IMG/VR virus record: IMGVR_UViG_3300048999_000012
Coordinates: 1 to 42,210 of that record
Strand: one strand, 5' to 3'
DNA from: a virus
DNA length: 42,210 nucleotides
The position numbers and the translations under genes are program-made. Shown piece by piece: positions 23,583 to 32,331 of the stretch (positions are counted from its first letter, which is position 1; every line of letters starts with the position of its first letter). The notes below the pieces were generated by a model. It ran no database searches, had not been told where the DNA came from, and worked only from the letters and a program-made list of their open reading frames with translations.

Positions 23583-23782
23583 CAGTACAACCTCACTTCT
23601 CCATAGGTGTTGTAGTCGGCTTTGAGGAAATCCGGGAGGAGCTCCTCATGATACACCGGCCAGTGCCAATAGGAAGCCTCTGGACACTGTTCTGGACCCA
23701 GAACTCCCTCGTCCACAAGCTTCTTGATGGCTGCGTACTTCTCGTCGGAGTAGGCGTCTGTGGTGACCGCTCGCTTAGGCAT
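23582..23782 (-). CDS. 66-residue protein of unknown function
   Basis: ATG 23782 overlaps the upstream stop by one base. The product starts MPKRAVTTDAYSDEKYAAIKK, has a central EASYWHWPVYHEELLPDF segment and no membrane span. It is coupled to genes before and after. The ORF is open further upstream, but the codons there are in the frame of another gene and look like shadow. The family is not recognised. Confidence 0.6.
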   Translation of the reverse strand: MPKRAVTTDAYSDEKYAAIKKLVDEGVLGPEQCPEASYWHWPVYHEELLPDFLKADYNTYGEVRLY

Positions 23783-23922
23783 CAGCGTCCGACCTCCGTC
23801 CGGTTCTGGATGTCCTGCTGGTGGCACTGCTCCGACTGGGCGGCCGCGAAGTAACCCGCCAGGAACACGAGAACTCCGATGAGGAGGAACTTGCTGATCT
23901 GCTTGCGGTAGTACTTGATCAT
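23782..23922 (-). CDS. 46-residue single-span membrane protein
   Basis: ATG 23922 is preceded by AAAGG with about seven bases of spacing. The product MIKYYRKQISKF is followed by a hydrophobic segment (LLIGVLVFLAGYFAAA) and a polar tail with one Cys, a positive-inside N-terminus pattern. It may be a small inner-membrane protein, or a lipoprotein-like one if cleaved, though there is no lipobox. Function unknown. Confidence 0.65.
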   Translation of the reverse strand: MIKYYRKQISKFLLIGVLVFLAGYFAAAQSEQCHQQDIQNRTEVGR

Positions 23923-24002
23923 TGCAGTACCTTTCAAGAGAAGGGCGAGACTGCTGCCGAAGGTTAGCCGACAACAGCCCCGCCACAATTAGGTAGTTCA
24001 GA

Positions 24003-24347
24003 TCAGACGTTCTGGAACAGCGGGTCCTGACCGGGGTAGCCCAGGAGTTCGTCGGCCGTCACGCCCTTCTTGGCCGGCTCGAAGTTGTTGGGGAACGCCC
24101 GCTTGCTGTAGCACTTGAAGCCGGTGCCGGCCTTCAGCACCCAGTCCTCGACGAACGCCTTCTTCTGTCGCTCGGAGATGGCGTGTGCCACGTCGACCTT
24201 GATGTACTGGACCAGCCGGCCGCCGTGCTTCTCGAGGATGATCTCCCCGCCGCACCACTCGGCGACCTCTTGCATGTTGTCCACCGTGATCTGGATCGCA
24301 TCGATGGTGAACGGCTTGCGCTGGTACTTCTGGATGTTGAGCGACAT
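24003..24347 (-). CDS. Conserved 114-residue phage protein of unknown function
   Basis: The product begins MSLNIQKYQRKPFTIDAIQIT and includes VAEWCGGEI and a C-terminal GYPGQDPLFQ. I recall very similar QKYxRKPFxVxAVQ proteins in many actinophages and other phages, without an assigned function. ATG 24347 is preceded by AAAAGGAA. It follows the SSB gene. No catalytic motif is visible. Confidence 0.75.
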   Translation of the reverse strand: MSLNIQKYQRKPFTIDAIQITVDNMQEVAEWCGGEIILEKHGGRLVQYIKVDVAHAISERQKKAFVEDWVLKAGTGFKCYSKRAFPNNFEPAKKGVTADELLGYPGQDPLFQNV

Positions 24348-24394
24348 CTTGGTAATTCCTTTTCAGTATTTGGTGAAGTGGGTGTGAGGTTGGG

Positions 24395-24904
24395 TCAGTT
24401 CTCGTCGGGGTCGTCCGTAGCGCCCGACCGGCTCTGTACATCCGGCACGTCGCCGTACTTCTGCTCGAGCTCGTCCTCCCGGACCGTGACGAACAGCGAC
24501 TTCACGTAGGCCTTGACGCCGGTCTTGCCGGCCGCCTCCCAGTTGTACGGCAGGAAGATGACGTCCGCCGTGACGATGTCCGCGTAGTCCAGCAGGTCCA
24601 GCAGGTTCTCGTTGAGCTCCGTCTTGCCGCGGCTGGTGATCATCACGATGCGCGGCGGACGAACCTTGTAGCCGATCGAGACCTGGATGTAGGGCTGGGG
24701 CTCGTCGCCCTCCTCACGGGCCCGGAGCATCTTGACGTTCCAGCCGTCGGCCGCCAGTGCGTCGGCGATCTCGGGATCCAGCAGCACGCCGAAGTTCCGG
24801 TTGCCCTCCCGGTTGAACTGGTCCTCCTTGCCGGCGAAGTTCCGGAAGACGATCCGGGCGTCCTCGATCAGGACCGTGTCGTTCGGGGTGAGTACTCTCG
24901 GCAT
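24395..24904 (-). CDS. Single-stranded DNA-binding protein
   Basis: The 169-residue product has the pattern ARIVFRNFAGKEDQFNREGNRNFGV, DGWNVKMLRAREE, QVSIGYKVRPPRIVMITSRGK and an ADVIFLPYNWEAAGKTGVKAYVKSL strand, which I recall from the phage SSB family with an OB-fold. The acidic C-terminus (DVQSRSGATDDPDEN) suits protein-protein interactions as in other SSBs. It lies two genes downstream of the replicase fusion. ATG 24904 follows AAGGAG. Confidence 0.8.
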   Translation of the reverse strand: MPRVLTPNDTVLIEDARIVFRNFAGKEDQFNREGNRNFGVLLDPEIADALAADGWNVKMLRAREEGDEPQPYIQVSIGYKVRPPRIVMITSRGKTELNENLLDLLDYADIVTADVIFLPYNWEAAGKTGVKAYVKSLFVTVREDELEQKYGDVPDVQSRSGATDDPDEN

Positions 24905-24905
24905 T

Positions 24906-25502
24906 TCACTGCTCCTTGTCGAAAAATGGGTGCTTCTCGAATTCGCCGACGTTCCACGCCGGGTTGTCCTTCAGCGGGATGTTGTTGTCGAGATCCCAAT
25001 CGATTCCGTCGGCCACGCTCATGTTGGTGATGAACCGCGGCTTCTCGATCTTTGCTTCGGCCTCGGCGATGATCTTGTCAAGTCCACGGATGGTGAGGGG
25101 CTTGTTCAGACCCTCGAATGGTGGATTGACTGGTTGCCATTGATGAACGACACCCTCCTTGCTCATGCTGAAATGAGCCACCGGACCTTGAAGCTCCGGA
25201 ACATCTTCAGTGAGCTTGGCTACGATGGTCCCATCAGAGCCGATGACGGCCGTACCCACCTGAGTGGGCTCCCCGTTCAGGTAGTTCATCACCCGGAGCT
25301 CCTTGCCAGCAGCTGCGACAAGCGCTTCTGTGGTGATCGCGCCGGTGATCTTGACCGGCGGGTCATCGTTGGTCCACAGCTCGAACGAAGCGTTGTAACC
25401 GATGAACGACATCATGTCCACCGCCTCCTGCCACTCGTACAGCTCCAGATCGACCTCGGTCATGATGTGATCGATCTGGGTCAGGGTCTCCTGCGCGTCC
25501 AT
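24906..25502 (-). CDS. 198-residue protein of unknown function in the replication block
   Basis: This is a soluble mixed alpha/beta protein beginning MDAQETLTQIDHIMTEVD. It has YNASFELWTNDDPPVKITG, PVNPPFEGLNKPLTIRGLDKI and a tail ending FFDKEQ. No motif is recognised. It is placed between the 1261-aa replicase and the SSB, with ATG 25502 after AAGGAG. It may be a replication accessory factor by context. Confidence 0.6.
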   Translation of the reverse strand: MDAQETLTQIDHIMTEVDLELYEWQEAVDMMSFIGYNASFELWTNDDPPVKITGAITTEALVAAAGKELRVMNYLNGEPTQVGTAVIGSDGTIVAKLTEDVPELQGPVAHFSMSKEGVVHQWQPVNPPFEGLNKPLTIRGLDKIIAEAEAKIEKPRFITNMSVADGIDWDLDNNIPLKDNPAWNVGEFEKHPFFDKEQ

Positions 25503-25515
25503 GTTGCTCCTTAAC

Positions 25516-28500
25516 TTAGTTGGCGAACCATTCGAAGTCGCCGAATTTGTTGATCGTCTTGATCGCTTCTTCAGCCAGGTTATCGAAGTACAGCATGTCG
25601 ATACTGACTTCCTTACCCAGCTTCTGGGCTATCTCCGCTTCAAGCCAGAAATAACCCTTGGTTCCGGCTACTGCGTACTTCTTGTCATCCTTGACGCGAT
25701 ATAGAACGCCACCCCCAGATCCGGCGGTTACAGGGACGAAACGCCCGGTGCGTCCTACGAATTGCATCGACGAGCCATCCGTCATATGCATCGGCTTCTC
25801 AGCCTCGAAGTCGAGATACATCGATCCCTGAGTGACCTGCTTGGTCTCGCAAAGGTCGTCCCAGTCGATCTCTTCTTCGGTGAACAGCGTCTTGTAGACA
25901 TACGGGTGCTGGAACTGCGCACCCACCGCGTCCCACTTGCCGTCCTTCTTGGCGATGTAGACCGCGTCGTTGACGAGACAGAACTTCTCGTACGTACCCT
26001 CATGCTCGAAGTCGTAGCCGTACTTCTTGCCGTACTCGGTGACGAACTCGATGATCTCCGGTGTGGCGTTGGGGATCTTGATGGAGTCGGTCTTGATGTG
26101 CACGACGTCGAATCCGCGAGCCTCAACCTCATGCATCAGATCGATCATGAACAAGGCGCCGCGCTTGGCGACGATATTGTCCTTGTTGCGGATATCACGG
26201 AACGGGTTGTCGAATTTCGCCGACGTGAGGCCGTAGACGATGTTGATCACGATCTTCAGAGCGTAGGCCAGAGCATCTGCTTGACTCTCATCGGTAAGGA
26301 ACGGAGCCAGCTTGCCGCCGAGCATCTCCTTTGCCGCAGCGAAGTCGCGATGCTTGATGGCCATTCGCGCGTCCTTGAGAGCAGCGAAGTTGGCGGTGTA
26401 CTTCCCGAAGAGATTGAGCTGGATGATGCTTGTAGGATGCATGCTGGCCACATCGAGCAGTGCCACGTTCTCATACATCCCTGGCTTGGCTCGCACGAGC
26501 CCGCCTTCTCCGACCTCCTCGTCTCGGTAGTAGCTCTTCCCCATGTCGAACTTGTATCCAGGGAAATCCCGTGACAGATCGGTATACTCGAACGACGCCT
26601 GTGGATTACGGTCGGTTCCGAATACGATCCGGGCCGTGTGCTTCTGGGTTGTGTCATTGACGCTCAGCCCACTCAGGTCGGCGAGAATTTGACGGGCCAC
26701 GAAGTCCTGCTTCCGGGCCTTGTGTGTCGCCTCAGTCGCAGCGACGTCGTTGCAGCAGTACTCCACGACCTTGTCGACCAGCTCCGGCGGCACCGGCTGA
26801 TCCCAGGGGTGATCCATCTCCATGTGATGGATACCCAGCTCGATCTCGAACTTCTTGAGACCCTGCTTCTTCGAGCTGTAGTCGTAGATATCCGCGTAGG
26901 ACAGGTTGTACGCCTCGCCGAACATCGACCCGACCGAGCCGTTGATGATCTTCTGCGAGAGGTTGTACAGCTGCTCGTTGTCGTAACCGAGGAACCGTCC
27001 ATACAGGATATGGTTGTCGTACCGGCGGTTGTTGAAGCCGACAAGCTTCAGCTTGAACAGCGGCTCAACCTCTTGAGGGGTGGGGTTGATCATCCGAACG
27101 ATCTCGGATGCGCCTTCGTACTTCCAGCAGATCACGAAGAGGTTCGGATATACCTCGACGTCGTAGAAGACCAGGCGATTGTCGAACGCTTCTGGAACAT
27201 CCGCGCCCTTTGCCATGAACTCGGCCGGCGTCTCCTTGGCGGAGGCAGCTTCGTCACCCTGGAACTTCATCTGCTGCACAATGGCCAAGCACTGATGTGG
27301 TTGGTTGGTGCTGTTGTTGGCGAATGCGACGATGCGCCCCCGCAGATCGGTTACGTCGTACGCCATGCCGGCAGCGTAAGCGTCGTCGAGGACCTTCTTG
27401 ATGAAGTCGATCGACGGCTTCGTGCCAGGGTGGATCTCCTTGCGCAGGTTGCGGAAGATAAGGTCACGAAGACCCTTCTCGCTCTGCATAGTATTAGCCG
27501 GGAGCACTTTCTTCTCCTTAAACGGCAAGCCGCTGTTGATGGTGGCTACCGGAACATTATTGCATTTGGTCAGTCTTCTTCGGAGCGAAGCCTCTCCAAG
27601 AAGAGTCTTAACCTCAATTCCCGTCGCGTAGGACTGAGATAGTTCGGAGACATCTCCGTCGTAGGTATAGTGGAGGTGAACCCCGGATCCTCCCTGAGAA
27701 AGCTCAGCATATGTGGCTGGCCACTCAGACGCCGCAGCGAGGTTTCGATCAAGGCTTTTTCTTCCCGAATCATCTGTGAGATCAAAATCGATAATAACAT
27801 GAGATTCAGGTACTCGGACGTAGTGGAGTTCCGAAGTAACCACGTCAGAAAGCGTGGTGTCCACCTTAGCCCAAGGCCGAGCTGGGATAGATTGTCCATC
27901 GGGACCAACCTTTGACTTTTGTGCTGGCCAATCAGCGGCGAGCTCATCGAATATAGATTCGGTTTCCTCCAGCACCAGCGAGAAAGCCTTGACGTCCTTG
28001 GTAGTGGGCGTCTTGAATTTGTTTGCGTTGAACCCCGAGTAGTAGCTCCGGTAAATAACACCGCCCACAGTTACTCGATCGTTGAAGTCGTCGAAGTAGT
28101 TTCGCAACTCCTCACGTACCTTGTACTGTGGCAGGATCTTCTCGACGCCTGTCTCGTTGCAGAACTCCTTGTAGAACTGGTAGGCCTGCTTCAATGTGGC
28201 TCCATCCTGCTCCTTGAAGACGTCGAAATATGCTTCGATGAAGTTGAAGAAGACGTCTGTCTGCAACATCATCTCCACTGGTCGATAGGCGTTGTAGTAG
28301 TTCTTGCCCAACGACCGATATACTTCGAGGCAATGTTGGGCAATAGCACCCAACTCGAAGTCGACCCGACTCATCAAGGTGTGGTAGTGGTTCACCGGAA
28401 TGGTGACGCCCGTAGGATGGACGTCAATCAGTCGCCGGATAATACCCGACTTAGCATCGGAGATCTTAACCGGCAAGTTGGTACCCATAAAGAGAAAAGC

Positions 28501-29301
28501 ATTAACCCGAGATGTGTAGCTCGGCTTGTACTTCTCATTCATCGGCATGTCTTCGTGAGATATGATCGAATTCAGCTTGGTGTTGTCCTGGATGCCGGAC
28601 AAATCACCATCATGCTGTATGGCTACCAACGGGTTGTTGCGAAACGATTCCGTTGCGAATCCATTGTTGTTGGATCCCAACGCCTTAGCCTCGAAGGTTG
28701 TGGTGTAACCCTCGAAGAGCTGTTGAATAATCCCCAGAATGGTGGATTTGCCAGTTCCTCCGGGACCATAGAAGACCAAGAACTTCTGAATCTTCTTCGA
28801 GTCACCGGAGACTACAGCCCCAATCGCCCACTCGATCTTGGCGCGTTCTTCCTCGGAATATAGAGTTCCGACGAGCTCATCCCAAGCACTGTGATCACCC
28901 CCAGTCAGTGGATATGGAAGCCTACGACTGCGATAGTCGTTCTTCTTCACCACATCGTTCGCGAAGGTCAGTGAATCATCGAGTTGATGGCTGTTGTCGC
29001 TGATGTTCTGCAAGTACTTACGGAACTGGCTCCACCCATTACTGCCGAAAGAACGGAGGTACTTCACGTTGTACGTCAGGCCAGTCTCTTCTTTAGCCTT
29101 CTGGGTATGGAGATCGAGTTCTTCATCCACAAGTCGCTGCACGTCATACTCGTCAGTAGACCACAGCTGTTCCTGCTCGTCCCAGATTGCGTAGAACGAC
29201 TTTCCTCGGACCATCAGGTCCTTGGAACGCCCGACAATGAAGTCAGGGTAGATCTCTTGTGCACCCTTCGTTTCTCTCGTGCAGATGCGAAAGAAATCCA
29301 T
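25516..29301 (-). CDS. Replicase fusion: SF3 helicase, archaeo-eukaryotic primase, family B DNA polymerase
   Basis: This 1261-residue protein combines three replication modules. A P-loop helicase of SF3/D5 type lies at about 150-330 (Walker A GPGGTGKST 179-187, VAIQHDGDL near 230, GTNLPVKISD near 273). An archaeo-eukaryotic primase-like domain lies at about 495-600 (DFDLTDD 505-511, SQGGSGVHLH 535-544, GIEVKT 561-566). A family B polymerase lies at about 710-1261: Exo I YDVEVYPN (D714/E716), Exo II GFNNRRYDNH (D762), Exo III VEYCCNDV (Y848, D852), motif A LLDVASMHP (D950), motif B KIVINIVYG (1016-1024), motif C HIKTDSIKI (D1072). In motif C the first Asp of DTDS is Lys; the second, catalytic, Asp is kept. 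ATG 29301 follows GGGGG. Confidence 0.9.
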   Translation of the reverse strand: MDFFRICTRETKGAQEIYPDFIVGRSKDLMVRGKSFYAIWDEQEQLWSTDEYDVQRLVDEELDLHTQKAKEETGLTYNVKYLRSFGSNGWSQFRKYLQNISDNSHQLDDSLTFANDVVKKNDYRSRRLPYPLTGGDHSAWDELVGTLYSEEERAKIEWAIGAVVSGDSKKIQKFLVFYGPGGTGKSTILGIIQQLFEGYTTTFEAKALGSNNNGFATESFRNNPLVAIQHDGDLSGIQDNTKLNSIISHEDMPMNEKYKPSYTSRVNAFLFMGTNLPVKISDAKSGIIRRLIDVHPTGVTIPVNHYHTLMSRVDFELGAIAQHCLEVYRSLGKNYYNAYRPVEMMLQTDVFFNFIEAYFDVFKEQDGATLKQAYQFYKEFCNETGVEKILPQYKVREELRNYFDDFNDRVTVGGVIYRSYYSGFNANKFKTPTTKDVKAFSLVLEETESIFDELAADWPAQKSKVGPDGQSIPARPWAKVDTTLSDVVTSELHYVRVPESHVIIDFDLTDDSGRKSLDRNLAAASEWPATYAELSQGGSGVHLHYTYDGDVSELSQSYATGIEVKTLLGEASLRRRLTKCNNVPVATINSGLPFKEKKVLPANTMQSEKGLRDLIFRNLRKEIHPGTKPSIDFIKKVLDDAYAAGMAYDVTDLRGRIVAFANNSTNQPHQCLAIVQQMKFQGDEAASAKETPAEFMAKGADVPEAFDNRLVFYDVEVYPNLFVICWKYEGASEIVRMINPTPQEVEPLFKLKLVGFNNRRYDNHILYGRFLGYDNEQLYNLSQKIINGSVGSMFGEAYNLSYADIYDYSSKKQGLKKFEIELGIHHMEMDHPWDQPVPPELVDKVVEYCCNDVAATEATHKARKQDFVARQILADLSGLSVNDTTQKHTARIVFGTDRNPQASFEYTDLSRDFPGYKFDMGKSYYRDEEVGEGGLVRAKPGMYENVALLDVASMHPTSIIQLNLFGKYTANFAALKDARMAIKHRDFAAAKEMLGGKLAPFLTDESQADALAYALKIVINIVYGLTSAKFDNPFRDIRNKDNIVAKRGALFMIDLMHEVEARGFDVVHIKTDSIKIPNATPEIIEFVTEYGKKYGYDFEHEGTYEKFCLVNDAVYIAKKDGKWDAVGAQFQHPYVYKTLFTEEEIDWDDLCETKQVTQGSMYLDFEAEKPMHMTDGSSMQFVGRTGRFVPVTAGSGGGVLYRVKDDKKYAVAGTKGYFWLEAEIAQKLGKEVSIDMLYFDNLAEEAIKTINKFGDFEWFAN

Positions 29302-29832
29302 TTAACCCCCGTTCTCGAGTAAATACTCACTCATCTGATACCAGAGTTCAACTTCACGTTGATCCTCATGGGCGTCCATCATCGGGAACAGTCCACCACG
29401 ACCGTTCGGTTCATATGTCCGCCATATGACATCGTCGAGAATTTCATCGACGTCTTGTTCGGACCATCCTCCTCGGTCCGTGCAACCGTGCAACCCAAGG
29501 TTCTCCAGCAAATGCCAGAACCACTCATCTACCGGCAAGTCATCCTCGAATGAGAGACGTCTCGACAGAGCAATCAGCATCTCCAGCATGGAGCAACCCA
29601 GGTCCATCCACGACGGTTCGACGTCATGGATATCGTTCAGTTCAACGAACTCGACTCTCAGGAGTCGACCATCTTCAAGCCGATTGTCGTCATTCGGGAC
29701 AATCCACACAAACTCCTTGGTATGGAGCAGCTTCAGAAGGGACCAGTGTGTCCGGGAGGGATTCTTCAGCCTGACATTGCTGACTTGAGCGTACAACCAC
29801 CTGAAGTACAGTTCGTCGAGCGGTTCACTCAT
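29302..29832 (-). CDS. Conserved 176-residue phage protein of unknown function
   Basis: The protein begins MSEPLDELYFRWLYAQV and has THWSLLKLLHTKEFVW, DLGCSMLEMLIALSRRLSF, a WFWHLLENL segment and EILDDVIWRTYEPNGRGGLFP. I recall this sequence pattern in many Gram-positive phages, always without function. ATG 29832 overlaps the preceding stop; an upstream ATG (29910) would read in the shadow of the upstream gene. It lies directly before the replicase gene. Confidence 0.75.
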   Translation of the reverse strand: MSEPLDELYFRWLYAQVSNVRLKNPSRTHWSLLKLLHTKEFVWIVPNDDNRLEDGRLLRVEFVELNDIHDVEPSWMDLGCSMLEMLIALSRRLSFEDDLPVDEWFWHLLENLGLHGCTDRGGWSEQDVDEILDDVIWRTYEPNGRGGLFPMMDAHEDQREVELWYQMSEYLLENGG

Positions 29833-30580
29833 CGTCCCAGCGCCGCTTGATACGACGCTCAGGCTCGTCCGAGTGGTTGAATCCGAGCACCTCGTGAGCG
29901 AACTTGCCATCCGAGTGCGTGACCTCGATGTCGAGCTTCTTCTGCTCGTTCCGGATCAGCAGGATATGCGGATCTTCCGGGTCCGAGGCGCCGAACATGT
30001 TGAGGTTCATCCGACCCACGATGCCTTCGACGTCCTCGATCGGCTCGTCGTTGTCATCTCCGAGGACTCCGTCGCCGGCGTAGTACGTCAGCTGGACCTC
30101 TTCATGACCATCGGGATGCTCCATGTACTCGTCGTAGTCCACCACGTACGGCTTGGAGGTGTCCCGTTCCTCCTTGTGGATGGCGAGCTGGTCGCCGTTG
30201 TCGAAGATGTTTCGCTCGACAACCTCCACCTCAATGGATTCCTCGACGGCTTCCTGAGGAGACTTTTCGTACTGCAGGATGGACCCCTGATCGATCAGAT
30301 CCTCCGGCTTGACTGTGACGTTGGCGTACTTCCGGAGAGCGATGGTCGCTTCCTCGAGCTTCACGTCCGGGATCAGTGCCTCAGCGGCGTCGGCCGGTGT
30401 CGGGTAATCCTGCTTGTACAAGTTGGCGTAGAACTCCTTCGCCTCCTTGATCTCCTGTGAGATGACCTCCTCGTAGGAGCGGTAGTACTTCTTCATCGCC
30501 CACCGGTATCCACCGAAGAACCCGGCACCGGCAGCTCCGAGGACGGAGGTCCCCAGGATCAAATATGTCTTGTTGTCCAT
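29825..30580 (-). CDS. Conserved membrane-anchored 251-residue phage protein
   Basis: The N-terminal segment (LILGTSVLGAAGAGFFGG, about 7-24) is a membrane anchor, followed by a basic KKYYRSYEEV and a long soluble part with VEGIVGR, TYYAGDGVLGDDNDE and LIRNEQKKLDIEVTHSD. I recall this family as always near the DUF6353-like membrane proteins in related phages. ATG 30580 follows GGAGGT. The C-terminus is strongly charged. Function unknown; a membrane-proximal scaffold or tail-associated assembly role is possible. Confidence 0.75.
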   Translation of the reverse strand: MDNKTYLILGTSVLGAAGAGFFGGYRWAMKKYYRSYEEVISQEIKEAKEFYANLYKQDYPTPADAAEALIPDVKLEEATIALRKYANVTVKPEDLIDQGSILQYEKSPQEAVEESIEVEVVERNIFDNGDQLAIHKEERDTSKPYVVDYDEYMEHPDGHEEVQLTYYAGDGVLGDDNDEPIEDVEGIVGRMNLNMFGASDPEDPHILLIRNEQKKLDIEVTHSDGKFAHEVLGFNHSDEPERRIKRRWDDE

Positions 30581-30594
30581 GATGAGACCTCCTC

Positions 30595-31482
30595 TCAGAT
30601 CTTCTGGTAGACCGGGCCGTCGACGTTGAAGTCGAGCCAGATCGCGTTCTCGCGGCCGGTGAAGAAGGCCAGGTGCTCGGGCATCATGTCGTCGTTGAAG
30701 ATGCCGAAGTCGACGTAGCCGTCACCCTCATCGTCCAGCACCCAGCCGACGATCTGACCCTCCGGAGTGCGGTCCAGTCCGAGGTCGTCGTACACCTCGT
30801 TCAGGAACAGGTGGCCGCGGGCGTGCAGACGGTCATTGGCGTACTTCTGCTGCGCCTTCAGGAACACCATGTTGTAGTCCGGGTTGTGGTTCCACGAGCT
30901 GGAGTTCTCGTCCCAGAGCTTGGCGTAGATCGACGGGCCGTCCGACGCCGCACGCCGCACGACGGTCTTCTCACCGTTCTCGTCCTCCACGACGACGTCC
31001 TCGACGCCGTAGCGGAACTCCCGGTCCTTCTCCTCGCCGAACTCGTCCACGACGCGCTCGCGGTACTTGTTGAAGCCCTTCTCGAGCGCCACGTAGGCGG
31101 CGGTCAGGCCGGCGTTCCGACGCGACAGGACGACATGCGAACCGGTCAGGCAGGCGATCGAAACCGCGCCGACGATGACGGCCGGCCCATAGAGCTTGGT
31201 CAGCTTGCCCGCTGCCTGGATGTAGACGACCGCGGTGTCCTTGGCCTTGTCCTCGTCGCTGTAGTCCGGACGAACCGTGTCCTTGATCAGACCGAGGTTC
31301 TTCTGGGCGTCGATGAGGACTTCCTGCTCCACCTTCAGGGTGGCCTTGCTGGCGAGAACGACCGTGGCCACAACACCGATGACGCCGGCGCTGAACAGGA
31401 TGGTCGGGGAGTGCTTCTGGGCGGTCAAGAGCTGACGCGCCGCCTTGCTGGTCACAGCATCCTTGATGCTCGAGAACTTCAT
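30595..31482 (-). CDS. Membrane protein A of the duplicated DUF6353-like family
   Basis: The 295-residue protein has a hydrophobic segment SPTILFSAGVIGVVATVVLASKATLK (about 25-51), a second one (AVIVGAVSIACLTGSHVVLS, about 101-120) and a conserved LTAAYVALEKGFNKYRERV helix. It is clearly paralogous to 33363-34136. I think it is the family often labelled DUF6353 (recalled, not checked). Its high GC and the ribosome site AAGGAG before ATG 31482 support expression. Function unknown. Confidence 0.8.
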   Translation of the reverse strand: MKFSSIKDAVTSKAARQLLTAQKHSPTILFSAGVIGVVATVVLASKATLKVEQEVLIDAQKNLGLIKDTVRPDYSDEDKAKDTAVVYIQAAGKLTKLYGPAVIVGAVSIACLTGSHVVLSRRNAGLTAAYVALEKGFNKYRERVVDEFGEEKDREFRYGVEDVVVEDENGEKTVVRRAASDGPSIYAKLWDENSSSWNHNPDYNMVFLKAQQKYANDRLHARGHLFLNEVYDDLGLDRTPEGQIVGWVLDDEGDGYVDFGIFNDDMMPEHLAFFTGRENAIWLDFNVDGPVYQKI

Positions 31483-31495
31483 TTGTGTATCTCCT

Positions 31496-31630
31496 TCAGA
31501 GTTTGTTTTGCGTTTGCAGATTCCGGTAGATGGCTACAACTTGGTCGTCATTCATCTTGTCGACCTTGGCCTTCCACCGCTTTCCGGTGTAGACCGTCTT
31601 GAGCGCTGCTCGCATCGCTTTTGTGTTCAC
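31496..31630 (-). CDS. 44-residue small basic protein
   Basis: GTG 31630 overlaps the upstream stop (CAGTGA). The product begins VNTKAMRAALKTVYTGKRWKAK and ends with QVVAIYRNLQTQNKL, a pattern I recall in small phage proteins. It has a basic helix and no membrane segment. It lies between the 211-aa conserved protein and the DUF6353-like gene, with its stop close to the ribosome site of the latter. Function unknown. Confidence 0.65.
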   Translation of the reverse strand: MNTKAMRAALKTVYTGKRWKAKVDKMNDDQVVAIYRNLQTQNKL

Positions 31631-32262
31631 TGGATGACCTCGGGCTTCGGCAGGTCGAGGAGGTACCCGTTGCGGATCTTGGTAACACCCGCTCCACGGA
31701 TATCAGTCCAGCCCCATTTGTGATCGACGTGGTTGCTTGTCACACCGACGAGCTCGAGCAGATCGGCGACTGTGGCCTGCTCGTACTGGCTCACCAGGTC
31801 GAACAAGCGGTCGATGACTTCTTCCGCCTCCGCTCGAGTGGCCAGAATGATCTCGTCGAAGTCATGCGAGGAACGACGCTCCGGCCGGCGAGCAAATTCA
31901 TCGAGGCCGTTCCGCGTCGGCTTGTTGGCGCTCATTCGGTTGTAGCTGACGTAGCCGTTCGTACCCGTCGGTCGACTACTGTGGCTCCTGGAGGGACTGC
32001 GCGATTCTCCGAAGAGCATCCGGTCGATTCCCTGGCTGACGGCGTCCGACATCATGTCCTTGGCTGCAGGAATGAGGACTTGCAGGACTACGTAGCTAGC
32101 AACCGTGTTGATGTCACCACCGACGAACGTCTCCATGAAGCGCTTCCCCAGTGGCTTCTTGCGCCGGGTGACTTCGCCTGTCACAACCGTTTCGATCTTC
32201 TTGGGCTCGGGCGCTTCTTCAGCTGCCTTCGCGGTACGGCTGTTGCTTGGGTAGTTATCCAT
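31627..32262 (-). CDS. Conserved 211-residue phage protein of unknown function
   Basis: The product begins MDNYPSNSRTAKAAEEAPEPKK and has VVTGEVTRRKKPLGKRF, VLIPAAKDMMSDAVSQGIDRMLFGE, a VSYNRMS segment and WGWTDIRGAGVTKIRNGYLL near the C-terminus. I recall this sequence in many phages of Gram-positive bacteria. ATG 32262 follows GAGGAC. No transmembrane segment is certain, but the conserved VLIPAAKDM region is amphipathic. The gene lies after a terminator (32285), without an obvious own promoter. Confidence 0.75.
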   Translation of the reverse strand: MDNYPSNSRTAKAAEEAPEPKKIETVVTGEVTRRKKPLGKRFMETFVGGDINTVASYVVLQVLIPAAKDMMSDAVSQGIDRMLFGESRSPSRSHSSRPTGTNGYVSYNRMSANKPTRNGLDEFARRPERRSSHDFDEIILATRAEAEEVIDRLFDLVSQYEQATVADLLELVGVTSNHVDHKWGWTDIRGAGVTKIRNGYLLDLPKPEVIQ

Positions 32263-32284
32263 ATTTGGTGTCCTCTTCCGAGTG

Positions 32285-32317
32285 AAAAACTAAAAGGCCG
32301 TGTTATTGGTCTTTTAG
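32285..32317 (-). terminator. Rho-independent terminator T1
   Basis: On the minus strand CTAAAAG-ACC and GGC-CTTTTAG form a stem of 7 bp plus 2 bp with one mismatch, followed by T5. It ends the P1 cassette (gene 32332-32571). The stem and loop (GTGTTA on the plus strand) resemble T2-T4, suggesting a common origin. Confidence 0.8.
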
Positions 32318-32331
32318 CTTGAGGTAGTAGG

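Noticed and set aside
23998-24441. A 147-residue frame overlapping the conserved 114-aa gene
   Set aside because: It is in another frame, Arg/Pro/His-rich and without ribosome site, while the 114-aa frame matches a conserved phage protein.
30673-31602. A 309-residue plus-strand open frame opposite the DUF6353-like gene A
   Set aside because: Shadow caused by high GC at third positions of the minus-strand gene; the composition is Val/Leu/Arg-biased and lacks motifs.
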